Below the pieces are notes generated by a model that was given only the letters and a program-made list of their open reading frames with translations, was not told the origin of the DNA and made no database searches. Positions 10,906 through 25,200 of a stretch of DNA of 64,000 nucleotides are shown piece by piece. Within the stretch, counting starts at the first letter, position 1; every line of letters starts with the position of its first letter. The stretch is from Patiria pectinifera (lineage: Eukaryota > Echinodermata > Asteroidea > Valvatida > Asterinidae), in NCBI GenBank assembly GCA_029964075.1, contig CM057142.1, forward strand, positions 5,161,770 through 5,225,769, in the 5' to 3' direction. The position numbers and the translations under genes were made by a program.

Positions 10906-12830
10906 GACATGTTGGGGCTGGGCTACTGATACTTTTGACAAAGTTTGGTTGAAATCGGTCAAAATATGTAGGAGCAATAGACCATGTCAACTTTTGTTAC
11001 TAACTAACAGACTAACAGAGAGACTTGATGATTTAGTGAGCTGCTATCCCGCAGCTAACAAACATCTCATGGACCCTCTCAACTAAATGGTATGGGTACT
11101 GCTGCAACATAATTTCAGGCGAACAAATTAAAGCAACTTATGTGCAACGCTTTCACGACAGGAACTGTCCCGAAGTTGCTTTGAATCGGTTCCCAACTGA
11201 TATAGTGTTAAAAGTTGGCAAAATAAAGCATCCATTCTATTCCAAATGGGGAGGAATTTTAGCACATTTGAAGGCACTAATTATCATGCAGAGAAGTAGA
11301 AAAATCAACGTTTGGCATTTTGGCACAGTGAACTTTCTATAACTTTTTAACATGTTGCGTATATATCCCTCACAAGCCATCAGCTACGCATACCTGTTTA
11401 GTTTTAATATAGGAATGTGGAAAAAGCGCACGATAATATAAGGGCTCCGTGCGCCCACGAAAGAGGATGTCCTTTTACCTAGCAACGACGTCCCATGGGC
11501 GGGACATTTCGCTGGTCGACGCACACCGTTCCTTGTGTGTGACGCACGTACACCAGGGGATTTGTACTACTGTATGTACACGCAGTGGCCGCGCTTCGCG
11601 GCAAATGAATTGCAGTCAGGCAAGATGGCGTCGGTCGGTCACCCCCAGCTGTACTTTCTTTGCCGGTGAGGAGGTACTTGTGAACAGAGCGGATACTTAA
11701 TCCTCTTCCCCTTTTTGAACAATTTTTTTTTTTAAATGAGCCTTCTTTGCTCCCCCCCCCCTAAAATACTAAAATTCTGGATCCGCCCTTGCAGGGTAGC
11801 TACTTTTACTTCCACGCGCAATGGATTGCTGACCAATGACAGAAGTGCATTTGGCTTATGAATATGTATGAGGTGTCGTACAAACAATGATTTCTTTTAA
11901 CTTCCTGATGTAAAACCCTTTGCCAGACTGTCATTTGCTCTGTGCCAATTAAAATATACACGACAATCTGCACGGCATTATTTCAAATCTAGTCTACCGA
12001 TAGATAAATTCTGTTGACTACATAGTACCATACTTGAATATATACTACATAGTTAATTATATCTCTCAAAATATCAATCACCTTGAAAAAAATTAAATAT
12101 ATATTTTGATTGATGCATAGAAAAATATTTACAAAATCACAAGCGATTAGTGTGACATAAGATTGCTATTAAATTTTTTCGTCACAATTAATTATTGTAG
12201 CAAAAGAAAACAGAATAAAATTAACTGGTTAAAAGTAAACAACAGTTTACTGAATATCATAATCCGGTTAGTTTTAATAGTACAAGTAACAAAAGTTGCG
12301 CAGTAGATATAATATATAGTTAGTGAGCTGAGTTTTATCATCCACATCTTCTGTTTGCTGCACCATTTTGTTTTTCTCACTTATATGTCAACTACACAGA
12401 ATGCACTCTAACATACCATTACTCTAGTTCTCTGACACATTCTATCTTGGTATGTACAATGCGTTTGTTCAAGATGAAATCGCTTCATTGAAAGCATAAC
12501 TTCACGACGAAAAACCACATGAAAAGTTGTATCGATAGTTCTCAAAAGATATCTCTACAGCAAAGTTATGTACACAAACCTTTTGATTTAAACTACTTAA
12601 TTATACGAGACACATCGAAATTCCGGTCAATACAAACACCCTCGGTATTTTGCTATCGATATTTTTCCCATTAAAAAAAAACCACACTAAAACCTAAATA
12701 ATTTCAACATCACACAAAAAGGACAAGCTTTTCAAATCTTAAGATATCATACAATGAACCTCTGTAAATGACCACTCCAGTATTAACGACATGATATACA
12801 TTTGTTTGTCATCTTTCACTCAACTATAAT

Positions 12831-13366
12831 AAAGGTAATATACAACATTTGCTTTTGCTGTAATTTTTAGAAATGGAAGAACTTGGGGGTTTGTATTTTA
12901 CAGCAAATGTTGTTACACTGACCTGTTTAAAGTTTTGTGTTCATAGATGCTGGAAAAAGCAAGGAAAAAAAAGCTGTTCTTGTACTCTGGTTCCCTGACC
13001 CTAATTCAGATGAAATGGAGCAGTTTATAGACGTCAGGGAACTGTCAGGTCAGGGAACCAGACTAGCTGGCTTGCACCTGTACATGGATGTGTAACCAAC
13101 TGAAATCAAAATGTGGACTGAGTAAATTTGGTAAATTGGGGGCAGTATTTGAAAAAAAAAAAAAAATCACTTTTTTTCCAACGATGGTCAGCCGACCATC
13201 GTTGGAAATTGGTACGAAAATTCCACTTTTCTTGAAAATGACAGCACACAAGGTGCCACGATTTCAAAGGAAGTTTGAGATTATTATTCACTTACTGTCA
13301 AGTAAGGTATTTCATAATAATTTGGCTGTTTTTTTTTTATGTTTGCAAATATTGTATAATACCTTT
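12831..13366. mobile_element. Degenerate copy of the AGGGAA/TTCCCT MITE, inverted
   Basis: Begins TACAACATTTGCTTTTGCTG, ends ...TTTGCAAATATTGTATAATACC. Keeps the central hairpin CCAACGATGG...CCATCGTTGG at 13178-13205 and a separate stem-loop CTGGTTCCCTGACC...GGTCAGGGAACCAG at 12980-13060. Confidence 0.7.
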
Positions 13367-13944
13367 AAAGATATGAACTGCAATATTGGACTTTTCCTTT
13401 CACCAACGTAATGCTTAAAACTCAACACTGTCTGCTCGGTGGACCTAAAACCCATAGCCTGCTGCTTACCGGCTGAAAGACAAAACTTGGTGATAAAAAC
13501 TTATTAATATATTTTACAATCGGAAGGACAGTTGAATTTTGACGTCACCAATATTCATTATCGTCACGGAAAAAAGAGAGACCTTCCATATCAGAGTATA
13601 TATTAACAAGAACTTCAATTATGGAGTAAAAAAAAGAAAAAGAAAAACAACAAACGCCCCCTCCCCCCTCCAAAAAAAAATCAATTTTGCAGCCTGTATA
13701 CACACATATTTTGGTGGACTAAGTCACAAAACTTCACGTCACCTTGTACCTCAGTGGCGGTAAAGATGTACAAAAGTCTCTATGTGTTACAGCGTATCTA
13801 CAGTCATATTATAATGATGTAAAAAATGTAATGAAAAATTATAAATTATAGAATAGTACTGAAATTAATGAGTGACAGCATGTAAGAGGCCAATTTGGCA
13901 TGCAGCACATTTGGATGCTCAACAGATAGTTTGGTGTGCAGACC

Positions 13945-14185
13945 GGGGCCCAATTTCATGGCGCTGCTAAGCACAAAAATTTGCTTAGCACAAAAAAGTC
14001 TGGCTTATAAAATCAGTTTGCCAGCAAAAACTCCATGTGATTTGAATGCTAAAAACAACAGCTGAATACTAATCACGAGCAATATATACATCACGTGGAG
14101 TTTTGGCTAGTAATCTGCTTTTAAAAGCCAGACTTTTTTGTGCTAAGCAAATTTTTGTGCTTAGCAGCGCCGTGAAATTGGCCCC
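13945..14185. mobile_element. 241-bp palindromic MITE, GGGGCCCAATTTCATGGCGC ends
   Basis: Long inverted arms of about 60 bp: GCTAAGCACAAAAATTTGCT and AGTCTGGCTTA on the left mirror AAGCCAGACT and AGCAAATTTTTGTGCTTAGC on the right. Relatives at 20763-20992, 24268-24544, 24843-25062 and, split, at 25838-27308. Confidence 0.85.
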
Positions 14186-15440
14186 AGGTCACATTTACAA
14201 AGTTGTGGTCGCGTGACGATGCCATTCACATGGAATAAGCAGGCGAATATAAACTTCAATCCCTCAAAATGTGCATGGGATTAAAGCATGGACATAACAA
14301 CATACAATAACTTGAACAAAAACAAATCATTGAAAGTCACTTGAGTAAATGTTTTGCCGGTGGCCGACCCGTGATATGGTCTATACCTCTTGTATTCAAC
14401 TTACAAGATTTTTATTTCCCCCCACGTTTAAAACCACTGGAATAAAACAGGACGAAAAATTGTAAGTTAGTTTTTCGATTTTTCGTGATCGTGTGGTTTT
14501 GCCGTGATCGGCCACCATTGTAGTAGTAGGCAAGTGTTCTGCGAGCAACTACGTTGTGCATTTTAAACTAGATAGTAGGGCTTATTTTCTAATAAAATAA
14601 CCACAAATTCTTTTTCAAATGGCATAATAATCACTACCTGCGTGCGGTTGTCATAATTGTGCCACCCAGCAATGGGTGTTGGCTCCGCGTACCTTTTTTT
14701 GCCTTCCATCACAGCTTTGACGGCTTGCCTACTACCTACTGCGCGTGGCGCACTATACGATCTTTGCCTACCTAGATGGCAACGCTTGCTTTCCAGAACC
14801 CGGATGTAGGCCAAGTCACGTTGGTCAGTGAGAGAGCTCTATTGGAGTCCACATGCTACACACTATTTTTTTTTGGAATCTTTGGTGAAGACAGCAAGTA
14901 GAAAATTTACAAAGAAAAAAGTACTGCAGGCACCATTCAAAGGCATGGGACCACTGACTAAATGCTCCCCAAGTGTAAGCACAGACGTTCTGCGAGTTAT
15001 ATATTGTACATTCAGCTGTGCTGTAAATGCCATCATCAAGGCACATTAGTGCAAATGGTGTTTAAATGAAAGGCACTCACAATGTTAAGACATCCCCTCC
15101 CCCCCCAAAAAAAAAAATACACGGAAATATACCTTTATCAAAATGCAATGAATGCTCATACACAAAAATAGAATCATTCATCTAACTGTTTTACACCATG
15201 GAGAAATTCTAGCAGGGAAGAGACTGATCAATTCATGGCTCAAAAATAACAGAAATTTGTTTAAGATTGTTCAAGAAATTTACAAAAAATTACAAGTCGC
15301 TCAAGGAGCTTATCTGAAGAAGAAAAAAGATCTCCATGGAAATATAAACTGACATTCCAATGCCTATAAAATCCAAATGCCCAGAGAGACAGGTCAGAGG
15401 TTAAAACCTGTAACCAACTTCAGCATAATAAGCCCTGTAC

Positions 15441-15553
15441 TGGTGGCGTCACACTTTGTTTAGTTGTGTGTTTTTCTATGGAGCTACAAAACCGTCGTCC
15501 TCACCAGGCTCCCATAGAAAAGCACACGTGTAAACAATGTGTGGGACGTCATC
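15441..15553. mobile_element. 115-bp palindromic MITE
   Basis: TGGCGTCACACTTTGTTTAG mirrors AAACAATGTGTGGGACGTCA; inner arms TTTTCTATGGAGC / GCTCCCATAGAAAA. Same family as 8938-9050 and 63470-63572. Confidence 0.7.
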
Positions 15554-16139
15554 ATTGCAGAGGCTAATTAATGAATCAATGCGTAATGTTTCCCATCTGT
15601 TAACACCTTCAGCAGACATGCTTACTCAAATTTTGAATATTTCTGATGTGCGAATTCAACCTCATCTACTTTTTTGTCTGTTACAAGAATTTGTTTGTTC
15701 TAAAAACAGCTCTGTTCTGTGCACATTTCTTTCCGACATCTTGACAACAAATGCCCTTAGAAAGCTTTCAAATTGAAAATTTGTTGGAAAAAAGAAAGAA
15801 AAAAAGACAAATAAATATCCCAGATATTATCTCAATACGATTCTGTCCAAAGGTTTGCACTTGAAAAAAACATGGTTCCACAGATAGCTCCTCTGCAATT
15901 CAGCCATCTCAGAGGTGTGTGTGTTTGTTCCACAGGAATACGCATGAACAGCAACTCTTGTGCATTCATTGTTACAGAATTAAGATAACACAAAACCCCA
16001 AAGATGGCCGCCGACAGCAAAGTGTCTATCCAACGTACGGATACAATCTACAGTCTAAGTTGAGTCCCACCTATCTGGAATCGTTAAGAAACAGGAGGAT
16101 GTACAGCACCAGGGACGTGAGGTCGACCCACAGTTTGTC

Positions 16140-16250
16140 TCAACACCAGACGAGCTCTTGCAGCTCTTCTTCCGTCAGCGGCGGGGAGCGTGGCATCCCT
16201 GCCTGCTTGGCCCTGACCAAATCTCCCACTTCGCTCATTATCTCCAATGC
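16140..16250 (-). CDS. SPTLC2: SPTLC2/3 exon 12 (C-terminus, stop)
   Basis: 36 codons plus TGA at 16142-16140; acceptor GCAG|GCA. Begins [12 protein letters not shown], aligned to human ALKEIDEVGDLL, then diverges into a short acidic tail ([12 protein letters not shown]). The 3'UTR and poly(A) site downstream (lower coordinates) were not located. Confidence 0.9.
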   Translation of the reverse strand, partial: ALEIMSEVGDLVRAKQAGMPRSPPLTEEELQELVWC

Positions 16251-19200
16251 CTGCATTGCACATAAAAAAAACATACAACACATAGGTGCAATTTGTAACA
16301 CCAAGGGAATACATCAGAGAATTTTTCGATGGGTGCGTTCGATTACTTCCCCCAGCTTACTCGCGCGTGGCTCCTCGCATGATGACAGACATGCGCAGTG
16401 GAGCTAAATAAACGAAAAATTTCGGGTAAAGTTTCGCGCAAGCGGAGCTGGAAAGTTGAACTTTGACATGAAACAGGCTGCATCCGAATCACCTGTCTAG
16501 AACTAGGTCTAGGTCCACGCCCATTGAAAATACGCGGGGACGCGCTACAATATACGTATAGCCGTAGCTCTGGAAGCCTGTTTCAGACATGGCCTGAGGT
16601 GCCCGCCGGACGTCACATTGGCAGCCATGTTTATTGGACTGCCTTATGGGATACTTACGCAAGTAACCGGATCGGCGAGTCGGTTACTTTGGCCAGGCAC
16701 GTGAGAGGTAAATCGAACGCTGTCGTGCTTGCACGAGTAAGCGCGGGGGAAGTAATCGAACGCACTCGATGTTTTTTTCTTCTTTTTTTTTCTGTCCACA
16801 ATCTTAGCTCTGGCACAAGCTTAAACATGACACTTCGTGGTCAGTCATTCGGGTCTGTCTATCCTTGGAAAATTGACCAAAATAAGGCCCCCTAAGTTTC
16901 CCATAAAATATAACTACCAAATTTTAATTTTCAAAAAAAGCAAACAAAATCAATTAAATAGTTTACAAAAATTGTTTGTAACAATTCGGAAAGATGTTTA
17001 TGAAAAGTTTGTAAATGGAGGCAAAACATGTACAGTAATATTATAGTCACGTGGTACATGTATAAAGCGTGCTATATGCCACGCGATAAAGCACGCTATA
17101 TTTTATGGGCACCCTGGGGTTTTTTTTGGTCAATTCTCAGGACAGACTAGCGCAGCGTGATTTTCGCGTGGGATGGCGGCCCGGGCTTGTACGCAATTTC
17201 CGGTCAACGTTACCGTCCGTTGCACGCTGAAATCATTGGTGCCAGTGTAAAATATGAAAATCGGACTCCTTTTCGTAATTGGTTGATCCCTCGCACGTGA
17301 CCATTCACTCTCCTAATTACCATCTGTACGCATGCGCAATACTACCAACGAGTCCATTTCATGGAGTCGGATATTCACGCTTCACAGGCGTGGATGAAAG
17401 GAGCCCAGCGTCACATTTTTGGGTTTCGCATTTTTAAGCTCTGGCAGGGATCATTTTGATAGATGTCATGCAAGACGGCCAGAGCTTATTGTGCACTCGC
17501 ACTTATTTTTCAAATTGTCAACATTAATTTGAAAAAAAAATTGCCTACTGGTAATCATTCTGTACTCCACAGCAAAACATGACAGTTTGATTCATTTGTT
17601 GATTTATTTATTTTTGATGCGTGCAATTCAAAGCGTGAATGCTGTCTGTCAAAACATCAGTTATTCTTCTTAATGCACGTGTGACGGTGCGGTACAGCTT
17701 GTAAACAATAGAGGGCAGCAGACCACATGTAAGGACAAGAAATCACTCGTACGTGACAGAAGGGACAGACGATGTCACAGTTCATTTGAACAGATTGTGA
17801 CTTAGACTAGAGACTGGATTCCTTATGTCTGATTTGCAAAGACTCGTGGGGACTTGACTTAACAACACCAGAGGACCAATTCAAAATCTTAGATTTGAGA
17901 TTCAGAGCAAGGCAACTCTTATTTACCTTGTCCAGTAGTTCCTTGGTGTGCGCGGCTGAAAGACAGATCCTGATTCTGGCCTCCAACAGATTTGTGGCTG
18001 GAAATCCAACGGACACCGTGCTCAATCCCCTCTCTCGACACAGCCGAGAAAAAGCACTACGTGAAAAACGATGGAAAAGTAAACAAGAGCCATTCATGGT
18101 CAATGAATTTCTACCTCGACCAACATGTTTTCAATTTAACGTGAATGAAATGTGGGGGTGTGCATTAACGGGTAGTACAGGAACTGGGTACCCGATTGAA
18201 AAAAACAACAACACGGCTTTCTCAAAACTCGGGAGTTGATCATTCAGGTTGTTCATAGAGGTGAGTACGATAATACTACTACATGTACATGTACATCGGT
18301 GCGCTGATACAGCAAGATACAAGTGTGTAAAGTGAGCTTTATAGCTTTACGGTGTAAACTGCAACTTTCGTAAGCGTCATAAATGTGAATTGTGTTTTGT
18401 TTTCCCATGTGGCCTGGTTTTCATTTTGAAAATTCCCCACAAATGACATTCAAAACCTTTCTTTTTCATTGTCTGAGAAGTTATTAAGTAATTTGTAAAG
18501 TTGGTTACGGGTACTCGATTCCATAATCTGGAACCGGTTCCTGACATCAGCGGTCGGGTACTCGGGTACCTTTGCTCCGATGCACAGCCCTAATGAAATG
18601 CAATCCATTTAGAGATAAGTACAAACTGTTTCCTTCCCTCACAGATACATGTAGTCCTTGAGAGGTAAACATAGTAAAGTGTCTTGCCCAAGAACACAAG
18701 AATCATGCACCCTGTCAGAGGTTTGGAATCACATAAGCTGGCCACTGCACCCAATGGACCATTGTACTCTGAAACTTCCCCCACCCCAACCCTAAACTAT
18801 AATGATCTAAGCAGCCTCAAAAGGCGACAGACCCCTTCCGTACCGACAGAACTAAAAATTCTATAAAGAATCTTACCCGACGCTTGTCGGCATGTACATC
18901 ATGACTGGTATGACCGGCGACTGATCGTGGCCGATAATGGTAAACCTCATTTCCCTGAGTCGTTGGCGCATGTACCTGGTGTTCCACGCAAGCTGTTTAA
19001 TGCGATTTTGCCCTGGAGTTGACGATAAAATCATGGAGAAATATTAGTCCTGATGACATTGTAATTCTTCAACACTGGTTTCAAACTGGCATTGCCGAGT
19101 CAAGCCAAACTGAATCTACTGAAGATTTGAATTAAGAACATGAAAAGTTATAAATACATGAAACAGTTGGCAGTCAGTTATTCAAAATTGTAACGTAATC

Positions 19201-22200
19201 ATTCAATAACTAAACAGGGCCTATTTTTTCGGTCGACGTCTCATTCAAAAGTGAGTAACTTTTGTGTTGCTAGAAAAATAGCAATTTAGAAAAAGTATCA
19301 ATTTGTCGAAATGAACTCAAAAATAGCATGAGGAACGCAAGGTTGGTTTTTTTTTGGTTTGAGGTCTGTTCTCCATTACAAGATGTCCCAAATTTTGACT
19401 TCAGGTGCCAGAAAAATTCAAACTAAAATCTGGATTTATTCATGCAAAAAGTATCAAGATACAGATTTCTGTACCATGATACCGCATTGCAGCATTCTTA
19501 ACTCGTGATCATTAATGGAATTGTTGCAGTCAGCCAAGGTTTTTAAAATAAAATAGTTCTAGCAAAATGAGACAGAACTAGACAGAGGTCGGAATGAGGG
19601 ATTGCGGGTATTAGGAAAACTAATAAAATTCCCCTTACAATACTGGTTTTGGTTGCACTTCAATCAGACATTCCCTTGACAAGTTATGGCAGTTTAAAGT
19701 TTGCATTTATCAACCTTTCAAATAACTAAAATACTAGGAAAAAGGCCTTTAAAGTTTCGACTATTTTTTTGTTGTGAAAATGAAAGATCGCCATTGGTTT
19801 TCCTTAAAAACACTTTTATCCCACAATGCTAATAAAATTTCTTTAAATATGTGTAGTAGACGTATTAAAGATTACAATAAATCTGATAATAAAAAAAAAA
19901 TCACCGCCATTCAATTTTTGTTTTGCATTTTTCTCCACTACAGCCTGTGCCCAGTTCCGTCTCATTTTGCCAGAACGTCTCGCCAGTACCATTTTACAGG
20001 TAACAAACAAGCAGCAATCAAACTGGGGAAGAAAAAAAAATCCAACCAGGCGGGCAGACCAAACACCAAGAAAACCACCCACCAACAAATTGGAAGCAGA
20101 CAAGACCACTTGTACGTCTTCTACATAACCCCCGAGGACCGACACACAAAGGGAGAACAGATCCTTTCAGTCCTCGGGAGTTGGGTCTTTTGTTGGAAAC
20201 GGTCCTCTGTAGTAGGTTTGTGCGCTTAGTCTATGGGACAGTGTTATATTACAGGGACAAAGGAAAGCACAAAGCATTGTCCTCGGGACTAGAGTAAAAC
20301 AAGAGTGTGTGTTTCTGTCTTATATTACGCTCGAGGACAGACCCACAAAAGGATAACAAAAGATCCTTTCAGTCCTCGAACGACGGTGCTTTTGTTCGAA
20401 ACTGTCCTCGATCGTACTTTTATGTGCTTAGTCTATGGGAAAGTGTTAAAGTACAGGGACAAAGGGAAACACAATAGGTTGTCCTCAGACGTATAGTAAA
20501 ACACGACTGGGTGTACTGACCTGTGTTTGTCCCATCTTCGCCCATGATGGCAGTCATGGTAGAGATCACCTGCTGGACGATGGGTGCAGGGCAGGAGTTA
20601 CCGTAGGCTACACTATGGGAATGCCTTCGGATGTGATCAACCAATGCCTGTCGAGTCAACACGTGCATAAAAACCAACAAGTCAAGCTCAGTCTAGTAAA
20701 GCTGGTCCAAAATCCAACTCAATCCATTCAGCATGGCTATTCACTGGACTTTTTCATGCACCAGGGGGCTTTTTTTATGGAGCTGCTAAGCACAAAAATT
20801 TGCTTAGCACAAAAAAGTCTGGCTTAGTAAAAGCAGGTTACCAGCCAAAACTCCATGTGATTTTCATGCTAAGCAAACAACAGCTGAATACCAAGCACAA
20901 GCAACATACATCACATGGAAATTTGGTTGGTAATCCCGTTTTTGCTAAGGAAGACTTTTCATGCTAAGCACATTTCTGTGCTTAGCAGCTCCACAGCTGA
21001 TTCATTGGCGTATAGCTCACCCGGATCGACTCGAGTAAAGCCGGGCTAATCGAATGCTCAACCACGGGCCATCACAATCCTCACGTGATGTCAATAGCCG
21101 CGGTTGTAGCCACTGACAAAACGCCCATTTCGGACTGGGTCTTAGTTGAGATTAACTACTTTTTAGTCAACTGTAAAACTCAAAAACGTTGGGCTGGAAT
21201 TATAGCCCCTAAAGCTGCAATGAACTCAATGAATAATTACCTTTAGACTTTGAAAGTTCATTTTGGATCTACTAGGATTTCAGCTGTCCGTCTGCCATAT
21301 TTGTTGGTTTCTTGGAATGAACAACGCATGCGTGTGAGGTATTTCTACCACTGACTCTGCTCTACGAGCAGGGTCTGTGGTGGCTGACCCGGGTGAGCCC
21401 CGAGAATGACGTCAGAGCTAATCAAACGGCACGGGGCTAACCCCAGTCGATCCAGTTGAGCTACTCGATCGCACCCCAAGTAAACTTACCCGGCTACCGC
21501 CAATGTATCCACCACAGGCACCGAAGCTCTTGGTGAATGTTCCCATGAGGATGTCTACTTCCTTGGGGTCGATGCCATAGAAATCCAAGACCCCCCTGCC
21601 CCTTGGGCCAAGAGCTCCTATGCTGTGGGCCTCGTCAAGATACAGGTAGAACTTGTATTTCTTCTTGAGGGCTATTATTTCAGGCAGTCTGACGATGGAC
21701 CCTTCCATACTGCATCAAAAATGAAAACGTGAAATCAAAAACACATTACTGGGTTTGCCTTAAAGGTAGAGTACTGGTAGACCATTTGTAAGTTGTGCAT
21801 TTTTTTTCTTTTGAAGCAACAGAAGTGCTCAATATCTTAAAACGGGGGCTTAACAGTTAGCCTGATGAAGATTTAGCTCTGTGAATGCTGTATATTTGGA
21901 AAAACAGAACAAATGTATACACAATATTCTGGGTCTCGATTTGAATTCCAAAGTTGCCGAGACATATCTTTGAATTGCGCCCTCTCTTGACACAAACCCG
22001 AAATCAGCATCAGGGACAAGATTCTCAACTCGGTTGGCTTGCACACAATCACACGTTCACCCAATCACAAACCAACCATACATTAGAACACATGGGGGCG
22101 GTCTTCAAATTTCCAAAAATGTGTCATTTGACACATCTAAATGGATTCTAAATTTAGCACGTTGTTAAGTTCATACCTGTAGATTCCTTCCACAACGATC

Positions 22201-25200
22201 AGAATCTTCTTCCAGGGCTTGTGCGTTCTTGGTTGACCCGATGAAATCGCATCTCTCAATACCCTCTCTAGATCAACTGTGTCTGAAATACAAAAAAAGG
22301 ACAGATTCCATTTTATCTTGTTATACCGTGGTATTAGATTGTGAGATTTCAATGATTGAGAGTTGTTTATGTGACGTACTTCAGGAGCTTATGTGTGATT
22401 AGTTAATTAGACTCTCCGGGTACATCAATAATAAATTGTAATGCGAGGGATGCGACGGACAGGGCCAAGTGGAGGAGAGCCATAGGGAGAAAGCAGGCCA
22501 ACCCAGAACAGACTGGACAGCGGCCTCAAAACCGACGATGATGATGATGATGATGCTTATATGGCGCTTTCCATCGTATCAACAATCTCAAAGCGCTTTA
22601 CAATTATTCCCCCCATTCATCAGGCCACGAGACCACGCGGCAGCCGATATCTGCACACATTCGGTCCTCTACCCTCACAGGTACCCATTTATATTCCTGG
22701 GTGGAGAGAGGCAATTGTAGTTAAGTGTCTTGCCCAAGGACACAAGCACCATGATCCTGGCAGGGTTTGAACCGACGCACCATCGTACATGAGTCAAACA
22801 CTGTAACCACTGGACCATGGCAATCTACATCAACTCATGTCCTCTTTCTCATAGACCTCTGAATATTTTTGTCCTCACTGCATTGTTCAACACAGCTCGA
22901 ATTAGACCCTACGCACAAGGCACATTGTAGGTAATGCATCCTAGGGTGTGCACGTGTTAACGCGGACCTGCGCGCCTGTAATGCAGACGCGAATACCAAC
23001 AACCGAAGTATTGGCCTTCAGAATTTGAAATGTGTACAAGGGTGTAAAAACTTCCTGACTTTTTATTAAATCCAAAAGAAACAAAAGCCGTATCCTCTCT
23101 GAGTGATCCCCGTTTGCCATTTCCCAGGTTTGCATCGTGACTTTGGGCGTGATCCCTGGCTGCATGGCATACTGGTTTATGGCTTCTGACTAACGCCCCT
23201 CGAACAATGACATTGACAAATTGGGGAACCGCCAACATAGGGCCGGATAGCTCATTTGGTAGAGCACCCGAACAGTTATCCGGAGGTCGCAGATTCAAGC
23301 CCTGCTCCAGTCAATTTCTTTGTTCAACTTGTCAATTGTTACAATTCACCTAGTCAGTTTCCAAACATTCATCAAAATATAACATAACAGTCTTCAAAAT
23401 TAATACATTGGTATTTAACAAAATGACTGTCTTTTGTGGTATACTCCATGGGTTCAAAAATTATACTTTCTAGGGGGTAACTGGCACCATCAGCTGCACC
23501 TCAGGTGCCATGGAATATATCACAACAGACAAATGATTTCTTTCGAACCATGGAGCTAGCAATCCACACCCGGCATCACTGTGAGGTCAAAGAGGCTTCC
23601 AGAACCGACAAAAGCATTGTGCTAGCTAGTAATTCAGAATAATCGTCACGCAGGGGTTGCTTTGTACAATAGCCGGCTCAGCGCTCCTTCTACCCCTGGT
23701 ACCGGTACCGGTACCTGGGGATTTGTGAGTTTACAATATATACAAATATACACGTACCGGTACGTCTATTACTATCAAATAGCCTCATAACTTTTCGTGT
23801 CAACACAAAAGTAATATTGGTCTGCCAAATGGAGGTCCATGCGTGACTTCAGAATGATGAATTTTTATGAATGAGACATACCGTTGTGTTCAAAGACCTT
23901 GACTGATGCCCCAGACAGCCGGATACCCAGCACCAATGAAGAGTGGTTCAGCTTGTCGCTTATGACCAGACAACCCTGTCGGGAGAGATCAGACACAGTA
24001 CAATGTAGTAACATTAACTGCTACGAAGCAGACAACAAAGACTTGTACGGCACGTATAATTGTCTAGTCTGCAGGGCGCTCATTGGCACACTCTAAAATG
24101 TCCCACTCTTGCGATCCAAAAAAAAAGTGCAATCAGTTCCATATTTAGTGGAGTATTTCATTCTCTGTAGGTATACTGGAACTACCTTATTTTGTTTTAC
24201 ATGTATACTGCTACCAAAAAAAATGTTGCTCAGGAAATTTACTATGGAAGGACATGAGCTAGGAACTGGGCCCGATTTCACGGCGCTGCTAAGCACACGA
24301 TTTTCTGCTTACAGAGCCTCTGTCTATTTCATGGAGACTGTAAGCATAAGCACAGCAAAAGGCACGCTTACTTCAGAGGAAAAGTTTGCTTAAACTAGTG
24401 ACGTAACAATAGAAATCTCCATGCACATGCGTCTGTTAGCACATCCACGCCGTGATGAAATAGTGCTTAAGGTCAGCAAATTTTTCTGCTATGTTAAGTA
24501 CAACTTTTCTGCCAACTGTAAAGCAGCCCCGTGAAATTTGGCCTTGGTTGCAATCGTTGAGAATTGGAAGGCATCTTGGGTATTTAAACTGCTTTTTCAA
24601 GCTTGGACACTTTGATGCTGAGTATGTCTGTGTGGCTAGCGATTGAGAATGTCTCCTCTGTTTTACCGACTATTCAAAGGCACAATTTCATACTGTCTAA
24701 TTCAAACTTACCTTCAGACATTGAAATTCTAATTGAGACTTTCTAAGTATAAGCTTACGATAGGAATGATAACAAAATAGGTATGCAGACAATGAAAAAA
24801 AATGTGTGATTTGTTTGGACAAGGAAAGTGAATCCTATGCTGGGCTCAATTTCATATCGCTGCTTAGCAGTAAGCAGAACAATTTTGCTAACTAAAGCAG
24901 ACGATTTTGTTAACCTTATGGAATGGTTGCACGGGCATGGAGATTTCTCTTGTTATATCACTCATTTAAGCACCTTTTTCCATTTGTGTGCTTACTGCTT
25001 ACAGTCTCCATGAAATAGATGGAGGCTCTGTTAGCAGAAAATTGTGCTTAGCATCGCCAAGCACCTCAGCATATAAACGTTCTGAAGCAATGCTAACTGG
25101 GACTTTTTAAAACAATTTTGTTTTTTTAATTTCTCATTCAGTGTATTCGCTCTTTTCACACTTCCGCCATGGGCATGCAGTGCCTCGATCCGGCAACTTT

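Larger units (their letters stand above)
2478..16139. other. Intergenic region between TECPR2 5' end and SPTLC2/3 3' end
   Basis: About 13.7 kb without a recognisable coding exon on either strand; open frames here are short, low-complexity or lie in repeats. It must hold the TECPR2 promoter/5'UTR (right of 2478) and the SPTLC2/3 3'UTR (left of 16140), but I could not place a TATA box, CpG island or poly(A) site with confidence. It contains the MITEs, SINE, DR1-bearing repeats, G-rich tracts and palindromes listed separately. The stretches 6700-8380, 10900-12800 and 14200-15400 show little structure beyond simple A/T tracts and short inverted pieces. Confidence 0.6.

Noticed and set aside
15919-16407. 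162-codon plus-strand open frame
   Set aside because: It overlaps SPTLC2/3 exon 12 antisense and has no recognisable domain.
20420-20680. Separate minus-strand open frame of 86 codons
   Set aside because: Its conserved part is SPTLC2/3 exon 9; the remainder is intron repeat.
23941-23943. Possible pseudogenisation of SPTLC2/3 because of the Glu-to-Lys change
   Set aside because: All 12 exons are open, splice sites are intact and the catalytic lysine and histidine are present.
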